Shown here: one piece after another, positions 31,210 through 39,261 of the stretch
Layout of the letters: every line of letters begins with the position of its first letter
Numbering within the stretch: the first letter of the stretch is position 1
Assembly: GCA_934547065.1 (NCBI GenBank)
Contig: CAKTEF010000014.1
Location: forward strand, 1 to 44,330
Source: an uncultured Faecalibacterium sp.
GTDB lineage: Bacteria > Bacillota > Clostridia > Oscillospirales > Ruminococcaceae
Length of the DNA stretch: 44,330 nt
Direction of reading: 5' to 3'
The notes under the pieces: model-generated
The model's input: the letters and a program-made list of their open reading frames with translations, nothing else
What the model was told of the DNA's origin: nothing
The model's database searches: none
Translations under genes and position numbers: made by a program

Positions 31210-32217
31210 ATGTCGAAACGACGGCTGCTTTTTATCACAACGGGCGGCACCATTGCCAGTGTGCGCACGGCGCAGGGGCTGCGGCCGGTGCTGACCAGCG
31301 AAGAACTGCTGGCCCACTTGCCGGAGCTGAACGACCTGTGCAGCCCCGAAACGCTGGCGCTGTGCAGCATCGACAGCACCGATCTGGGGCCGGAACACTG
31401 GCAGATGATGGCCAGAGCCGTGCAGGAAAACTACGCCCTTTACGATGGCTTCATCATCTGCCACGGCACCGACACCCTGGCCTACTCGGCGGCGGCGCTC
31501 TCGTATCTGATCCAGAACGCGGACAAGCCCATCATCCTCACGGGAGCCCAGCAGCCCATCTCCAACGAGATCACCGATGCCAAAAAGAACCTGCGCGACA
31601 GTGTGATCTGTGCGCTGGACCCCGGCAGCCGGGGCGTGATGGTGGTGTTCGGCGGCCATGTCATTGCCGGCACCCGCGCCAAAAAGAACAAGACCATCAG
31701 CTACGATGCCTTTGCCTCGGTCAATTTCCCGGCGCTGGCCCTGGTGCAGGGCGACCGGCTGGTGCGGTATGTGCCCTCGCCCTGGCCCACCGGCCCGGTG
31801 GAGTTCGGGCGGGAGCTGGACTCCAAAGTGTTCCTGCTCAAGCTGACCCCCGGCCTTGGGCCGGAGCTGATCCCGGCGATCTTTCAACAATACGACTGCG
31901 TGATCGTGGAAAGCTTTGGCGTGGGCGGCATCCCGCAGCGGCTGATGGATGCCTTTGCCGAGGGGCTGGGCGACTACGACAAGACCCACAAGATCCTGAT
32001 CCTGACCACACAGGTCACCTACGAGGGCAGCGACGTGGGCATTTACGAGGTGGGCAAGCGGGTCAGAAACCGCTTCCGCTTCCTGGAGGCCCATGACATG
32101 ACCATTGAAGCCGCCATCACCAAGGCCATGTGGCTGCTGGCCCAGAACTGCGAAAGCTTTGACCAGATCCAGCAGCGGTTCTACCGGCAGATCAATTTTG
32201 ATACATTTTATCACTAA
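31210..32217 (+). CDS. L-asparaginase (type I, cytoplasmic)
   Basis: 335 residues. Catalytic threonine T14 is in ITTGGTIASV and the second motif ICHGTDTLAYSAAALSY holds T87 and D88; the conserved ILTGAQQPISNEITDAKKNLRDS block contains the catalytic lysine. No signal peptide is present, consistent with the cytoplasmic AnsA type that forms aspartate and ammonia from asparagine. GGAGGG lies nine bases before the ATG. Monocistronic, with its own terminator. Confidence 0.93.
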   Translation: MSKRRLLFITTGGTIASVRTAQGLRPVLTSEELLAHLPELNDLCSPETLALCSIDSTDLGPEHWQMMARAVQENYALYDGFIICHGTDTLAYSAAALSYLIQNADKPIILTGAQQPISNEITDAKKNLRDSVICALDPGSRGVMVVFGGHVIAGTRAKKNKTISYDAFASVNFPALALVQGDRLVRYVPSPWPTGPVEFGRELDSKVFLLKLTPGLGPELIPAIFQQYDCVIVESFGVGGIPQRLMDAFAEGLGDYDKTHKILILTTQVTYEGSDVGIYEVGKRVRNRFRFLEAHDMTIEAAITKAMWLLAQNCESFDQIQQRFYRQINFDTFYH

Positions 32218-32223
32218 AAAACA

Positions 32224-32257
32224 GGGGCGCAGTGCCAACAGCACCGCGTCCCTTTTG
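32224..32257. terminator. Terminator between asparaginase and azlD
   Basis: GGGGCGC-A-GTGC pairs with GCAC-C-GCGTCCC, followed by TTTTG; A-rich on the other side, so it may act for azlD too. Confidence 0.7.
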
Positions 32258-32590
32258 TTACGCAAACACCAGCTGCACCAGCAGCACATAGCACACGGTG
32301 CCGCCCGCAATGGAAACAAGGGTCTGATGCTTCCACTTGTGGAGCGCCACGGTGACGGCAATGGCAATGGCTTCCGGCAGGCCATGGCTGCCCGCAAAGG
32401 GTGTGACGTTTTTCAGGCAGTAAACGATCAGCATCCCGAAAATGGCAGCGGGCAGCACCCGCCCCAGATACCGCACCACCTCCGGCGGCTGTTGATCTTT
32501 CGAAGAAAAGATCAGAAACGGCAGAAAGCGGGTGAGCATGGTGGCTGCCGTACACACGGCAATGGTCAGGGCCATCTGAACGGCGGTCAT
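32258..32590 (-). CDS. azlD: AzlD-family small transport subunit
   Basis: 110 residues, about four membrane segments. MTAVQMALTIAVCTAATMLTRFLPFLIF with the TRxxPF signature and LGRVLPAAIFGMLIVYCLKNV are typical of AzlD. With AzlC it forms a branched-chain amino acid (or similar) exporter. It overlaps azlC by four bases. Confidence 0.9.
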   Translation of the reverse strand: MTAVQMALTIAVCTAATMLTRFLPFLIFSSKDQQPPEVVRYLGRVLPAAIFGMLIVYCLKNVTPFAGSHGLPEAIAIAVTVALHKWKHQTLVSIAGGTVCYVLLVQLVFA

Positions 32591-33351
32591 GCGTCCACCT
32601 CCTCATTCTCTGCGCCGTCGGCTTTTTCAATGGGGCGGCGCAGCACCAGCAGCAGCACCAGGATACAGGCCATGGACGGCAGCAAAAAGCTTCCGGAGCC
32701 AAAGATCACCCGGCACGCCAGCGGCACGGCCAGGCCGATGATGCCGCTGAAATGCTGCTTTTCTTTTTCCCACTGGTTGAGGAAAATGACCACGAACATG
32801 GCGGTCATCACAAAATCCACGCCCTCGGTGCTGAACGGCAGCACCGAGCCCACCATGGCCCCCAGCCCGGCACTGGCGACCCAGTAAAACTGATCCAACA
32901 GAGTGATAAAGAACATGAACCATCCCCGGCCCACACCCTCCGGCGGTTCGGCCGAGCAGGTGATGGAGAACGTTTCATCGCTCATGGCAAAGATCATGTA
33001 AAAGCTGCGCAGACCATAGCCCTTGTACCGTTCCAGCATGGCAAGGCCGTAGAACAGATGCCGTGCCTGGATCATCAAGGCCATCAGAAACGCCGAAAGC
33101 GGCGAAAAACTGCCCAGCAGCAGGCTGGCCAGCACAAATTCCAGAGAACCGCCGTAGACCACCGTGCCCATCAGCATGGGCATCCACACCGGCAGCCCCA
33201 GGCTTTGTACATAGATGCCATAGCCAAGCCCCAGCACCAGATATCCCGCAAACACCGGCACCGTCCGGGGCAGGGCCGCGCGGAACGCCCGGCCTATGCT
33301 GCCCGCCGTGCGGTGTACGGCGCGTTGTGTTATACGTTCCACTTCGTTCAT
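32587..33351 (-). CDS. azlC: AzlC-family branched-chain amino acid permease
   Basis: 254 residues with several membrane segments. ALPRTVPVFAGYLVLGLGYGIYVQSLGLP, TVVYGGSLEFVLASLLLG and MIQARHLFYGLAMLERYKG are AzlC landmarks. Large subunit of the AzlCD efflux pair. ATG 33351 lies nine bases after AGGGGG; an in-frame GTG two codons upstream is too close to that site. Confidence 0.92.
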   Translation of the reverse strand: MNEVERITQRAVHRTAGSIGRAFRAALPRTVPVFAGYLVLGLGYGIYVQSLGLPVWMPMLMGTVVYGGSLEFVLASLLLGSFSPLSAFLMALMIQARHLFYGLAMLERYKGYGLRSFYMIFAMSDETFSITCSAEPPEGVGRGWFMFFITLLDQFYWVASAGLGAMVGSVLPFSTEGVDFVMTAMFVVIFLNQWEKEKQHFSGIIGLAVPLACRVIFGSGSFLLPSMACILVLLLVLRRPIEKADGAENEEVDA

Positions 33352-33377
33352 TAGCACTAACCCCCTAGTTTAGTAGT

Positions 33378-33405
33378 AGTATAGCAGATTCCACACCGTT
33401 TGCAA
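33378..33405 (-). promoter_or_regulatory. Predicted azlCD promoter
   Basis: Minus-strand TTGCAA (33400-33405), 16-base spacer ending TGC, TATACT (33378-33383), so also an extended -10. Confidence 0.65.
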
Positions 33406-33610
33406 GAGGGACGTGCCGCCTTGCCGGGATTCCGATCCGATTTGTATTTACAGCAAGGACAATCGCCCTTGCTATGAAAACACCTCAAGTTTTTAGATTT
33501 TTCCCCGGAACGCCGCCCTCGTTTTACCCATTCTGCGTGATGGGATTCATTCGGTTTCGATTCTTAACCGTTTTCCCCGCCGCATCCGCCCGAAAAAAAG
33601 TCATACCCAT
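33406..33610. other. Intergenic region, no gene seen
   Basis: About 200 bases between the azlCD promoter and the next promoter. It holds one small inverted repeat, AGCAAGG/CCTTGCT near 33453-33474, with no T tract. I see no open frame with a ribosome site and no other signal. Confidence 0.4.
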
Positions 33611-33639
33611 TTGACGCAGGGCAGGTTTTCCGCTACCTT
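33611..33639 (+). promoter_or_regulatory. Predicted promoter of the DUF5058 pair
   Basis: TTGACG (33611-33616), 17-base spacer, TACCTT (33634-33639). The start near 33646 places the terminator hairpin (33653-33683) at the very 5' end of the mRNA. Confidence 0.5.
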
Positions 33640-33652
33640 AACACAAAAGCAG

Positions 33653-33683
33653 CTGCGCCGGTCTTGCTTCCGGCGCAGTTTTT
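33653..33683 (+). terminator. Terminator-like hairpin in the leader of the DUF5058 genes
   Basis: CTGCGCCGG pairs with CCGGCGCAG around TCTTGCTT and is followed by TTTTT. AAAGCA before it and TGCTTT after it could pair as an outer stem. It lies only 30 bases before the start codon, so it is either an attenuator or the end of a separate short transcript. Confidence 0.55.
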
Positions 33684-33712
33684 ATTGCTTTGTTTTTAGG
33701 AGGGAAATTTTA

Positions 33713-34441
33713 ATGGCAACCATGAAAGACATCATCTCCAGCCCGCTTCTGCTGGCGCTGGTCATCGGCGGGCTCGTCTACATTGCGGGCTTCTCGCTGG
33801 TCTACCTGAAAAAGGCCTACGACCACTGCCTGGAACTGGGCATCTCCAAGCAGGAGCTGTCCAATGTGATCAAATCCAGCCTGTTCTTTTCCATCGTGCC
33901 CAGTCTTTCCATCGTAGTGGGCCTGTTTGTGCTGATCGCGGTGCTGGGCAGCGTGTGGGCCTGGTGGCGGCTCTCGGTCATCGGCTCGCTTTCCTATGAG
34001 ACGATGATCTCCAGCTCCATTGCCCAGGTGCTGGGCTATTCTTCTTCGGCCGAGATGCTGCAGGCCGCCACCGGCCGCCAGTTCGGCGTGGTGATGATCC
34101 TGATGAGCGTGGGCATGCTCAGCGGTTTTCTGATCCTGCTGCCCTTTGGCAAAAAGCTGTGCAAGAGCGTGGACCGCTCGGCTGCGCAGTCCGGCGGCAG
34201 CACCTGGAAAAACGTGCTGTCCGGCGTGTTCATGCTGGTGATGTTCTCGGTGTACATCCCCATCCTGCTGTTCACCGACAACGTGCAGGCCGCCGTGATG
34301 ATCACCGGCCTGGTCATTGCCGTGGGCGTGGGCGTTCTGGCCAAAAAGCCGGGCCTGGCCTGGCTGAACAACTTTGTCATGGCCTTTTCGATGCTGGGCG
34401 GGCTGCTCTCGTCCCTTGTCTGGGTCCGCATTTTCGGGTAA
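33713..34441 (+). CDS. DUF5058-family membrane protein
   Basis: 242 residues with five to six membrane segments. It begins MATMKDIISSPLLLALVIGGLVYIAGFSLVYLKKAYDHCLELG and carries the soluble-facing SKQELSNVIKSSLFFSIVPSLSIV stretch that I associate with DUF5058 proteins. The family is uncharacterised; it is regularly encoded with a second membrane protein, as here. The pair is probably a two-subunit transporter, substrate unknown. AGGAGGG precedes the ATG. The upstream leader hairpin suggests regulated expression. Confidence 0.8.
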   Translation: MATMKDIISSPLLLALVIGGLVYIAGFSLVYLKKAYDHCLELGISKQELSNVIKSSLFFSIVPSLSIVVGLFVLIAVLGSVWAWWRLSVIGSLSYETMISSSIAQVLGYSSSAEMLQAATGRQFGVVMILMSVGMLSGFLILLPFGKKLCKSVDRSAAQSGGSTWKNVLSGVFMLVMFSVYIPILLFTDNVQAAVMITGLVIAVGVGVLAKKPGLAWLNNFVMAFSMLGGLLSSLVWVRIFG

Positions 34442-34455
34442 GGAGGAACGCAATC

Positions 34456-35205
34456 ATGAACGCAAAGACCGAAGCAAAGATGGATTCGTTCCAGAGCTGG
34501 GCCCACCGCTGGGGCCGAGTGGGCACCCTGATCGCCCTGATCTACATGATCGCGCTGCCCTTTGTGGTGCTGGGGGCTTACCACTGCATCCCCAGCCTGG
34601 GCGAGGTGTTCAACGTGAGCACGTTCAGCATCCTGCTCATCTATATCCCGGTTGGCTTTTCCGAGGCGTTGAGCTACACCCCCATCCTGGGCTGCTCGTC
34701 CTACCTGGCCTTTATCACCGGCAACATCATGAACCTGAAGCTGCCTGTGGCCGCCAACGCCATGAACCTGACCAAAAAGCAGCCCAACACCCCGGAGGGC
34801 GAGGCCATTGCCTCGGTGGCCGTGGCCGTGTCCTCGCTGATGACGGTGCTCATCCTCACGCTGGCGGCGGTGTTCGCCTCGTTCATCAGCCCGGTGTTTG
34901 AGCTGCCCGCCGTCAAAACAGCCTCCGGCTACCTGCTGCCCGCCCTGTTCGGCTCCATGGCGCTGGGCCTGTTCGCCAGCTCCTCCAGCGGCGATAAGGT
35001 GGTCAAGGGCGGCCTGAAAGGCGTGCTGCCGGTGCTGGTCCTTATGACCGTGCTCTCGCTGGCGGCGCGGCTGGCCGGTTACGGGGCCGTTCTGGGCGGC
35101 CTGGTGGGCATTTTCATCATCGTGATGCTGCCCATTGGCATCCTGACCTCCTATGTCCTGTGGAAAAAGGGCAAGATCCAGGTCGTGGACAAAACCGACT
35201 CCTGA
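34456..35205 (+). CDS. Membrane protein partner of DUF5058
   Basis: 249 residues with about six membrane segments. Noteworthy segments are the FSEALSYTPILGCSSYLAFITGN loop, a positively charged SSSGDKVVKGGLKGVLP stretch and a final membrane segment before a short cytoplasmic tail. The start lies 14 bases after the DUF5058 stop with AGGAGG, so the two are made together. I do not recognise a characterised family; a two-part solute transporter is the best guess. Confidence 0.75.
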   Translation: MNAKTEAKMDSFQSWAHRWGRVGTLIALIYMIALPFVVLGAYHCIPSLGEVFNVSTFSILLIYIPVGFSEALSYTPILGCSSYLAFITGNIMNLKLPVAANAMNLTKKQPNTPEGEAIASVAVAVSSLMTVLILTLAAVFASFISPVFELPAVKTASGYLLPALFGSMALGLFASSSSGDKVVKGGLKGVLPVLVLMTVLSLAARLAGYGAVLGGLVGIFIIVMLPIGILTSYVLWKKGKIQVVDKTDS

Positions 35206-35224
35206 TCCATCCACACCTCTCACA

Positions 35225-35265
35225 GCCCGCCGTGCGGAAGTTTCCGTTCCATGCGGCGGGCTTTT
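35225..35265 (+). terminator. Terminator of the DUF5058 operon
   Basis: GCCCGCCG (35225-35232) pairs with CGGCGGGC (35254-35261), followed by TTTT. Confidence 0.75.
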
Positions 35266-35292
35266 GTCCTGCCTGCGGTTCCAGAAAGCAAA

Positions 35293-35332
35293 AGCCGCCC
35301 CCGCCGGAGACAGGTTCCCGGCAGGGGCGGCT
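35293..35332. terminator. Terminator of the P-type ATPase gene (bidirectional)
   Basis: 15-base arms (35293-35307 and 35318-35332) with one mismatch and a ten-base loop. TTTTG-type ends occur on both strands. Confidence 0.75.
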
Positions 35333-35351
35333 GTGTTTTGTTCCGATTTGC

Positions 35352-37244
35352 TTACGGCTCGCTCTGTTTGGCAAGATCCTTGGTGTACAGGGCGCGGGTG
35401 GCGTTCAGCACGGCCAGCACCATCACGCCGACATCGGCAAAGATGGCGGTCCACATGCTGGCCAGGCCCAGAGCGCCCAGCACCAGGCAGGCAAACTTGA
35501 TGGCCAGGGCAAACACGATGTTCTGGTATACGATGCGCAGGGTGCGGCGGGCGATCTTCATGGCCAGAGCGATCTTGGCCGGGTCGTCGTCCATCAGCAC
35601 CACGTCAGCGGCCTCGATGGCGGCATCGGAGCCCAGAGCGCCCATGGCGATGCCCACATCGGCACGGGACAGCACCGGGGCATCGTTCACACCGTCGCCC
35701 ACAAAGGCCAGGTTCTCTTTGGGCTTCTTTTGTGCGATCAGGGCTTCGATCTGGTCCACTTTATCGCCGGGCAGCAGACCGGCATGGTATTCGTCCAGGC
35801 CCAGCTCGGCGGAAACGGCCTTGGCCACCGGCTCGGCATCGCCGGTCAGCATCACGGTCTTGCGGACACCGGCGGCTTTCAGGCCCCGGATGGCCTGGGC
35901 GCTGTGGGGTTTGACCACATCGGAGATCAGCAGATAACCGGCGTACTTGCCGTCAATGGCAACATGGACGATGGTGCCCGTCCCGGTAACGGCGGGAGCC
36001 GTCAGGCCCAGCTTTTCCATCAGGCGGGCGTTGCCTGCGGCAACGGTCCTGCCGTCCACCCGGGCGGTCACGCCATGGCCGCCCAGTTCCTGCACATCGG
36101 TCACGCGGTCTGCGTCGATGGTCTTGCCGTAGGCGGCCTTGATGCTCAGGGAGATGGGGTGCTTGGACCAGCTTTCCGCCAGGGCCGCAGCCTCCACCAG
36201 CGCATCCTCCGAGGTGTCCCCGGCGGGATGGATGCCGGTGACCTTGAACGTGCCCTGGGTCAGGGTGCCGGTCTTATCAAACACCACGATGCCGGTGCGG
36301 GCCAGTTCTTCCAGATAGGTGGAACCCTTGACCAGGATGCCGCAGGCGGAAGCACCGCCGATGCCGCCGAAGAAGCTCAGGGGGATGGAGATGACCAGTG
36401 CGCAGGGGCAGCTGATGACCAGGAACGTCAGGGCACGGTAGACCCAATCGCCAAAGCGGGCGGGCTGGCCCATCAGCAGCAGCACGATGGGCGGCAGAAA
36501 TGCCAGAGCCAGGGCACCGTAGCACACGGCGGGGGTGTACACGCGGGCAAAGCGGGTGATAAAGTTCTCGGCACGGGCCTTTTTCATGCTGGAGTTTTCC
36601 ACCAGATCCAGGATCTTGGAAACGGTGGATTCGCCAAACTCCTTGGTGGTGCGCACTTTCAGCAGGCCGGTCATGTTCACGCAGCCGCTGATGACTTCAT
36701 CCCCGGCCTGCACGTCGCGGGGCAGGCTCTCGCCGGTCAGGGCGGCGGTGTTCAGGGCGGAGGTGCCCTCCACGATCACGCCGTCGATGGGCACGCGCTC
36801 GCCGGGCTGGACCACGATCACCGTGCCGACCTCGACCTCATCGGGGTCCACCTGTTCCAGCTGGCCGTTCCCGGTCTCCACATTGGCGTAGTCCGGGCGA
36901 ATGTCCATCAGGCTGGAAATGCTCTGGCGGCTCTTGCCCACGGCCACGCTCTGGAACAGCTCGCCGATCTGGTAGAAGATGATAACGGCGCAGCCCTCCA
37001 CATAATCGCCCAGTGCGAACGCGCCCACGGTGGCAACCGCCATCAGGAAGCACTCGTCAAAGGGCTGGCGGTTCTTGATGCCAAGCAGTGCTTTGCGCAG
37101 CACGTCCCAGCCCACCACCAGATAGGGGATGCAGTACAGCGCCAGCTCCACCGGCGTGGGGAACTGGGGCAGCAGCTTGAGGATGCCGACCAGGAGTACC
37201 GCTGCGATGACCCTGTACAGCATCTTTTTCTGTTTTTTGTTCAT
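35352..37244 (-). CDS. Heavy-metal P1B-type ATPase (Zn/Cd exporter type)
   Basis: 630 residues. TGE (170-172) in the actuator domain, CPC metal motif (279-281) in VISCPCALVISIP, phosphorylation site DKTGT (D323), the SKHPIS nucleotide-binding HP motif and GDGVNDAP hinge are all present. The last membrane helix has a DVGVMVLAVLNATR stretch, the Asp-containing signature of zinc/cadmium/lead pumps (P1B-2). The N-terminal HMA domain is missing and is instead encoded as a separate protein at 37557. AGGAGAGG precedes ATG 37244. A 312-base gap and a terminator lie between it and the HMA gene, so it probably has its own promoter. Confidence 0.93.
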   Translation of the reverse strand: MNKKQKKMLYRVIAAVLLVGILKLLPQFPTPVELALYCIPYLVVGWDVLRKALLGIKNRQPFDECFLMAVATVGAFALGDYVEGCAVIIFYQIGELFQSVAVGKSRQSISSLMDIRPDYANVETGNGQLEQVDPDEVEVGTVIVVQPGERVPIDGVIVEGTSALNTAALTGESLPRDVQAGDEVISGCVNMTGLLKVRTTKEFGESTVSKILDLVENSSMKKARAENFITRFARVYTPAVCYGALALAFLPPIVLLLMGQPARFGDWVYRALTFLVISCPCALVISIPLSFFGGIGGASACGILVKGSTYLEELARTGIVVFDKTGTLTQGTFKVTGIHPAGDTSEDALVEAAALAESWSKHPISLSIKAAYGKTIDADRVTDVQELGGHGVTARVDGRTVAAGNARLMEKLGLTAPAVTGTGTIVHVAIDGKYAGYLLISDVVKPHSAQAIRGLKAAGVRKTVMLTGDAEPVAKAVSAELGLDEYHAGLLPGDKVDQIEALIAQKKPKENLAFVGDGVNDAPVLSRADVGIAMGALGSDAAIEAADVVLMDDDPAKIALAMKIARRTLRIVYQNIVFALAIKFACLVLGALGLASMWTAIFADVGVMVLAVLNATRALYTKDLAKQSEP

Positions 37245-37287
37245 ATCAACCTCTCCTTTTTGAGGGTTTCCCGGCAGGAATTCAACA

Positions 37288-37448
37288 CGTTTTCCCCATT
37301 TTGTCGGCTTTTCCACGTTTTCCCCCGGGCTTTCCACAGATTTTTCCCGGAAAAATCCTGCTTTTTCGCGTCTATTTTTGCACTTTTCCGCAGAGTTTGT
37401 TGAAAACCCGGTGGAAACTGTTGAAAACCGGTTCTTTTTTTCCACGTT
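37288..37448. repeat. Cluster of TTTCCAC/TTTTCCCC and TTGAAAACC repeats upstream of the ATPase
   Basis: Within about 160 bases: TTTTCCCC (near 37290 and 37318), TTTTCCAC (37309-37316), TTTCCACA (37331-37338), inverted GTGGAAA (37411-37417), two GTTGAAAACC direct repeats (about 37399-37430), and TTTCCACG near 37440. The motif resembles half of a DnaA box. No gene lies here. It may be a regulator array, a replication-related site or drift of low-complexity sequence. Confidence 0.5.
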
Positions 37449-37514
37449 TCGGCCGGGCGGTGCGGGCAGCACCGGCCGCCTGCACCCGCTTTGCCGGAAA
37501 ACGGGTCACAAAAA

Positions 37515-37532
37515 GCTCCCCCGCAGGGGAGC
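37515..37532 (-). terminator. Terminator after the HMA gene
   Basis: GCTCCCC-CGCA-GGGGAGC, followed on the minus strand by TTTTTG. The same GCTCCCC/GGGGAGC arms occur in the 18201 repeat. Confidence 0.7.
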
Positions 37533-37556
37533 CGGGGCGATCACCGCCTGCGCGGA

Positions 37557-37778
37557 TCAGATATCAAAGATCTCGCAGTCGTCCTCCACCTTTTTGCAGG
37601 CAGCCAGAACGTTGACCATGGTGTCGTGGGGGTCTGCGCCCTCCGCGAACTCCACCTTCATCTTCTGGGTCATAAAGCTGACGGTCGCGCTTGCCACACC
37701 GGCCACGGTGTTGGCGGCATCTTCCATCTTCTGGGCGCAGTTTGCGCAGTCCACTTCGATCTTGTAGGTCTTTTTCAT
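37557..37778 (-). CDS. Stand-alone heavy-metal-associated (HMA) domain protein
   Basis: 73 residues, a single ferredoxin-like HMA domain. The metal-binding loop is DCANCAQKM (C11, C14), followed by VAGVASATVSFMTQKMKVEF; additional C-terminal cysteines lie in ACKKVEDDCEIFDI. It probably carries metal to the P1B ATPase, which lacks this domain, or acts as part of it after a gene split. It lies 16 bases after the SmtB-type regulator gene, so it is co-transcribed with it. Confidence 0.9.
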   Translation of the reverse strand: MKKTYKIEVDCANCAQKMEDAANTVAGVASATVSFMTQKMKVEFAEGADPHDTMVNVLAACKKVEDDCEIFDI

Positions 37779-37794
37779 AAGTAGTACCTGCCTT

Positions 37795-38133
37795 TCATTC
37801 CTCGATATGATCCATTCCCATGGAGAGAATGCTGCGCACATGGTCGTCGTCCAGTGCGTAGTAAACGGTTTTGCCATCGCGGCGGAACCGCACCAGCTTG
37901 GTGTCCTTGAGCACCCGCAGCTGGTGGCTGACCGCCGACTGACTCAGCTGCACGGCCCCCGCAATGTCCTGGACGCACAGCTCGTTGTCGTGCAGTGCAT
38001 ACAGGATCTTGATGCGGGTGGAATCGCCAAACACCCGGAACAGGTCGGCCAGCTCGTACAGCACCTCATCGTCCGGCATCTCCACCGGCCCGGCCGCCGC
38101 GCCGGGCTGCACCGTTTCGTTCTGTTCTGCCAT
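37795..38133 (-). CDS. ArsR/SmtB-family zinc-type repressor
   Basis: 112 residues. The winged helix has ELCVQDIAGAVQLSQSAVSHQLRVLKDTKLVRFRRDGKTVYYAL. The last helix carries D96-x-H98 ... H109-x-x-E112, the same spacing as the alpha5 zinc site of SmtB (D104, H106, H117, E120), so zinc sensing is likely. The arsenic-type CxC and cadmium-type N-terminal cysteines are absent. ATG 38133 follows GAGGGAGG. A palindromic operator next to the -10 box (38162-38177) indicates autorepression of the regulator-HMA unit. Confidence 0.92.
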   Translation of the reverse strand: MAEQNETVQPGAAAGPVEMPDDEVLYELADLFRVFGDSTRIKILYALHDNELCVQDIAGAVQLSQSAVSHQLRVLKDTKLVRFRRDGKTVYYALDDDHVRSILSMGMDHIEE

Positions 38134-38161
38134 CGGAATCCCTCCCTCATCGCTTCGATAT

Positions 38162-38212
38162 ATGAACATCTGTTCATGTGTTCATGATATCACGCGGCAC
38201 AGCCCCTGTCAA
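38162..38212 (-). promoter_or_regulatory. Promoter and operator of the zinc repressor operon
   Basis: Minus-strand TTGACA (38207-38212), 17-base spacer, TATCAT (38184-38189). ATGAACA-TC-TGTTCAT (38162-38177) is a perfect palindrome of the SmtB/ArsR operator type, and a third half-site TGTTCAT (38179-38185) reaches into the -10 box. Confidence 0.85.
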
Positions 38213-38348
38213 GGGGTTTTTCAAAGATTTTTGCGCCCGGCGCAAAATCATGAAAACAAACCGCAAAGCGCAAAAAATTTGCAGTTTTAATTTGCAAAAA
38301 GCAGGCGTTTTGGCAGGCCCGCCGCCACGGGCTATTTTCCTTATACTC

Positions 38349-39098
38349 TCAATGTTTCCTGTGATTTTCCGCAATTACCCACGGCAGATACATGATCGCC
38401 AGCACCACCGCCACGGCGGGCAGAAAGCCCAGCACATAGGCGCGTTCTCCAAAGAGGCGGGCAAACGCCTCCGTGATCGCATTGGCATGGGGGTTGTTCA
38501 GGAAATAAAAATTGGTGTGCAATGGCTTATTCAGGAAATAGACTGGCAGTGCCGTCCCAAACAGGAACGCCAGCACCTGCGGCAGCTGCCGGACACTGGG
38601 GCGGTAGCCGCCCACTACCAGCAGAAGCGGGTAGAGCACCAGCAGCACATGCAGTGAAACAGAGTGGAGGTTGATCAGGCTCCACCACGAGGGCACATTC
38701 AGCCAGCCAGGGCAGAGCAGGGCCAGCACCGCGCCGGGAACGCAAAGGGCATAAAGCTCCTCCTTGCACCAGGCGCTGTCCGTCAGGGTATCATACAGGC
38801 AGACAAAGACATGGATGCTGCACAGATGCAGCGGCAGATAGCTCCAATCCCACTGCCCGGTCAGGGCCATGCCCAGCAGCAGGAATGCTTCATCCGCCAG
38901 CAGGGCAAGGGTGACCCCGGCCCGGATCTTTTTCCGGACGTGTGCGGAACTGCGGCGGTACCACAATGCCATTCCGACAAGAAATGCCGCCGAAAGGGCC
39001 AGCTCCACACAGTGGACTCTGCCAAAAAGTGGATAGCACTGATACGCCGCGCCGTACTCCTGCGCGGTGATCCCGTATGATTTCCAGAAATCGTCCAT
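38349..39098 (-). CDS. YwaF/TIGR02206-family integral membrane protein
   Basis: 249 residues, about seven membrane segments. Landmarks are the LLGMALTGQWDWSYLPLHLCSIHVFVC block (PLHLCSI motif), NLHSVSLHVLLVLYPLLLV, and LNKPLHTNFYFLNNPHANA (FLNKP...NY.FL..P), which define TIGR02206. The function is unknown. GGAAAGG and GGGAG lie before ATG 39098. A TTTTGCG/CGCAAAA inverted repeat at 38229-38247 may be its distant terminator. Confidence 0.85.
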   Translation of the reverse strand: MDDFWKSYGITAQEYGAAYQCYPLFGRVHCVELALSAAFLVGMALWYRRSSAHVRKKIRAGVTLALLADEAFLLLGMALTGQWDWSYLPLHLCSIHVFVCLYDTLTDSAWCKEELYALCVPGAVLALLCPGWLNVPSWWSLINLHSVSLHVLLVLYPLLLVVGGYRPSVRQLPQVLAFLFGTALPVYFLNKPLHTNFYFLNNPHANAITEAFARLFGERAYVLGFLPAVAVVLAIMYLPWVIAENHRKH

Positions 39099-39261
39099 GC
39101 TCCCATCGCCTTTCCGGCCCCATTTTAACGCATTTTGGCAGGGCAGAAAAGAGGAAAATGCAGAAATCCGGCGAAAACAGGTGCAACCTTGCCCAAAGTG
39201 TGGTATTCTAACAATGTATCTGTAATTTCTGCCGTATGGCACTGGGAAAGGAAGTATTTTT

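Noticed and set aside
37288..37448. Replication origin based on DnaA-box-like TTTCCACA
   Set aside because: No complete TTATCCACA boxes, and no dnaA, dnaN or other origin-linked genes nearby.
38229..38247. TTTTGCG/CGCAAAA inverted repeat as a separate small RNA
   Set aside because: No promoter points into it; at most it is a distant terminator of the YwaF-type gene.
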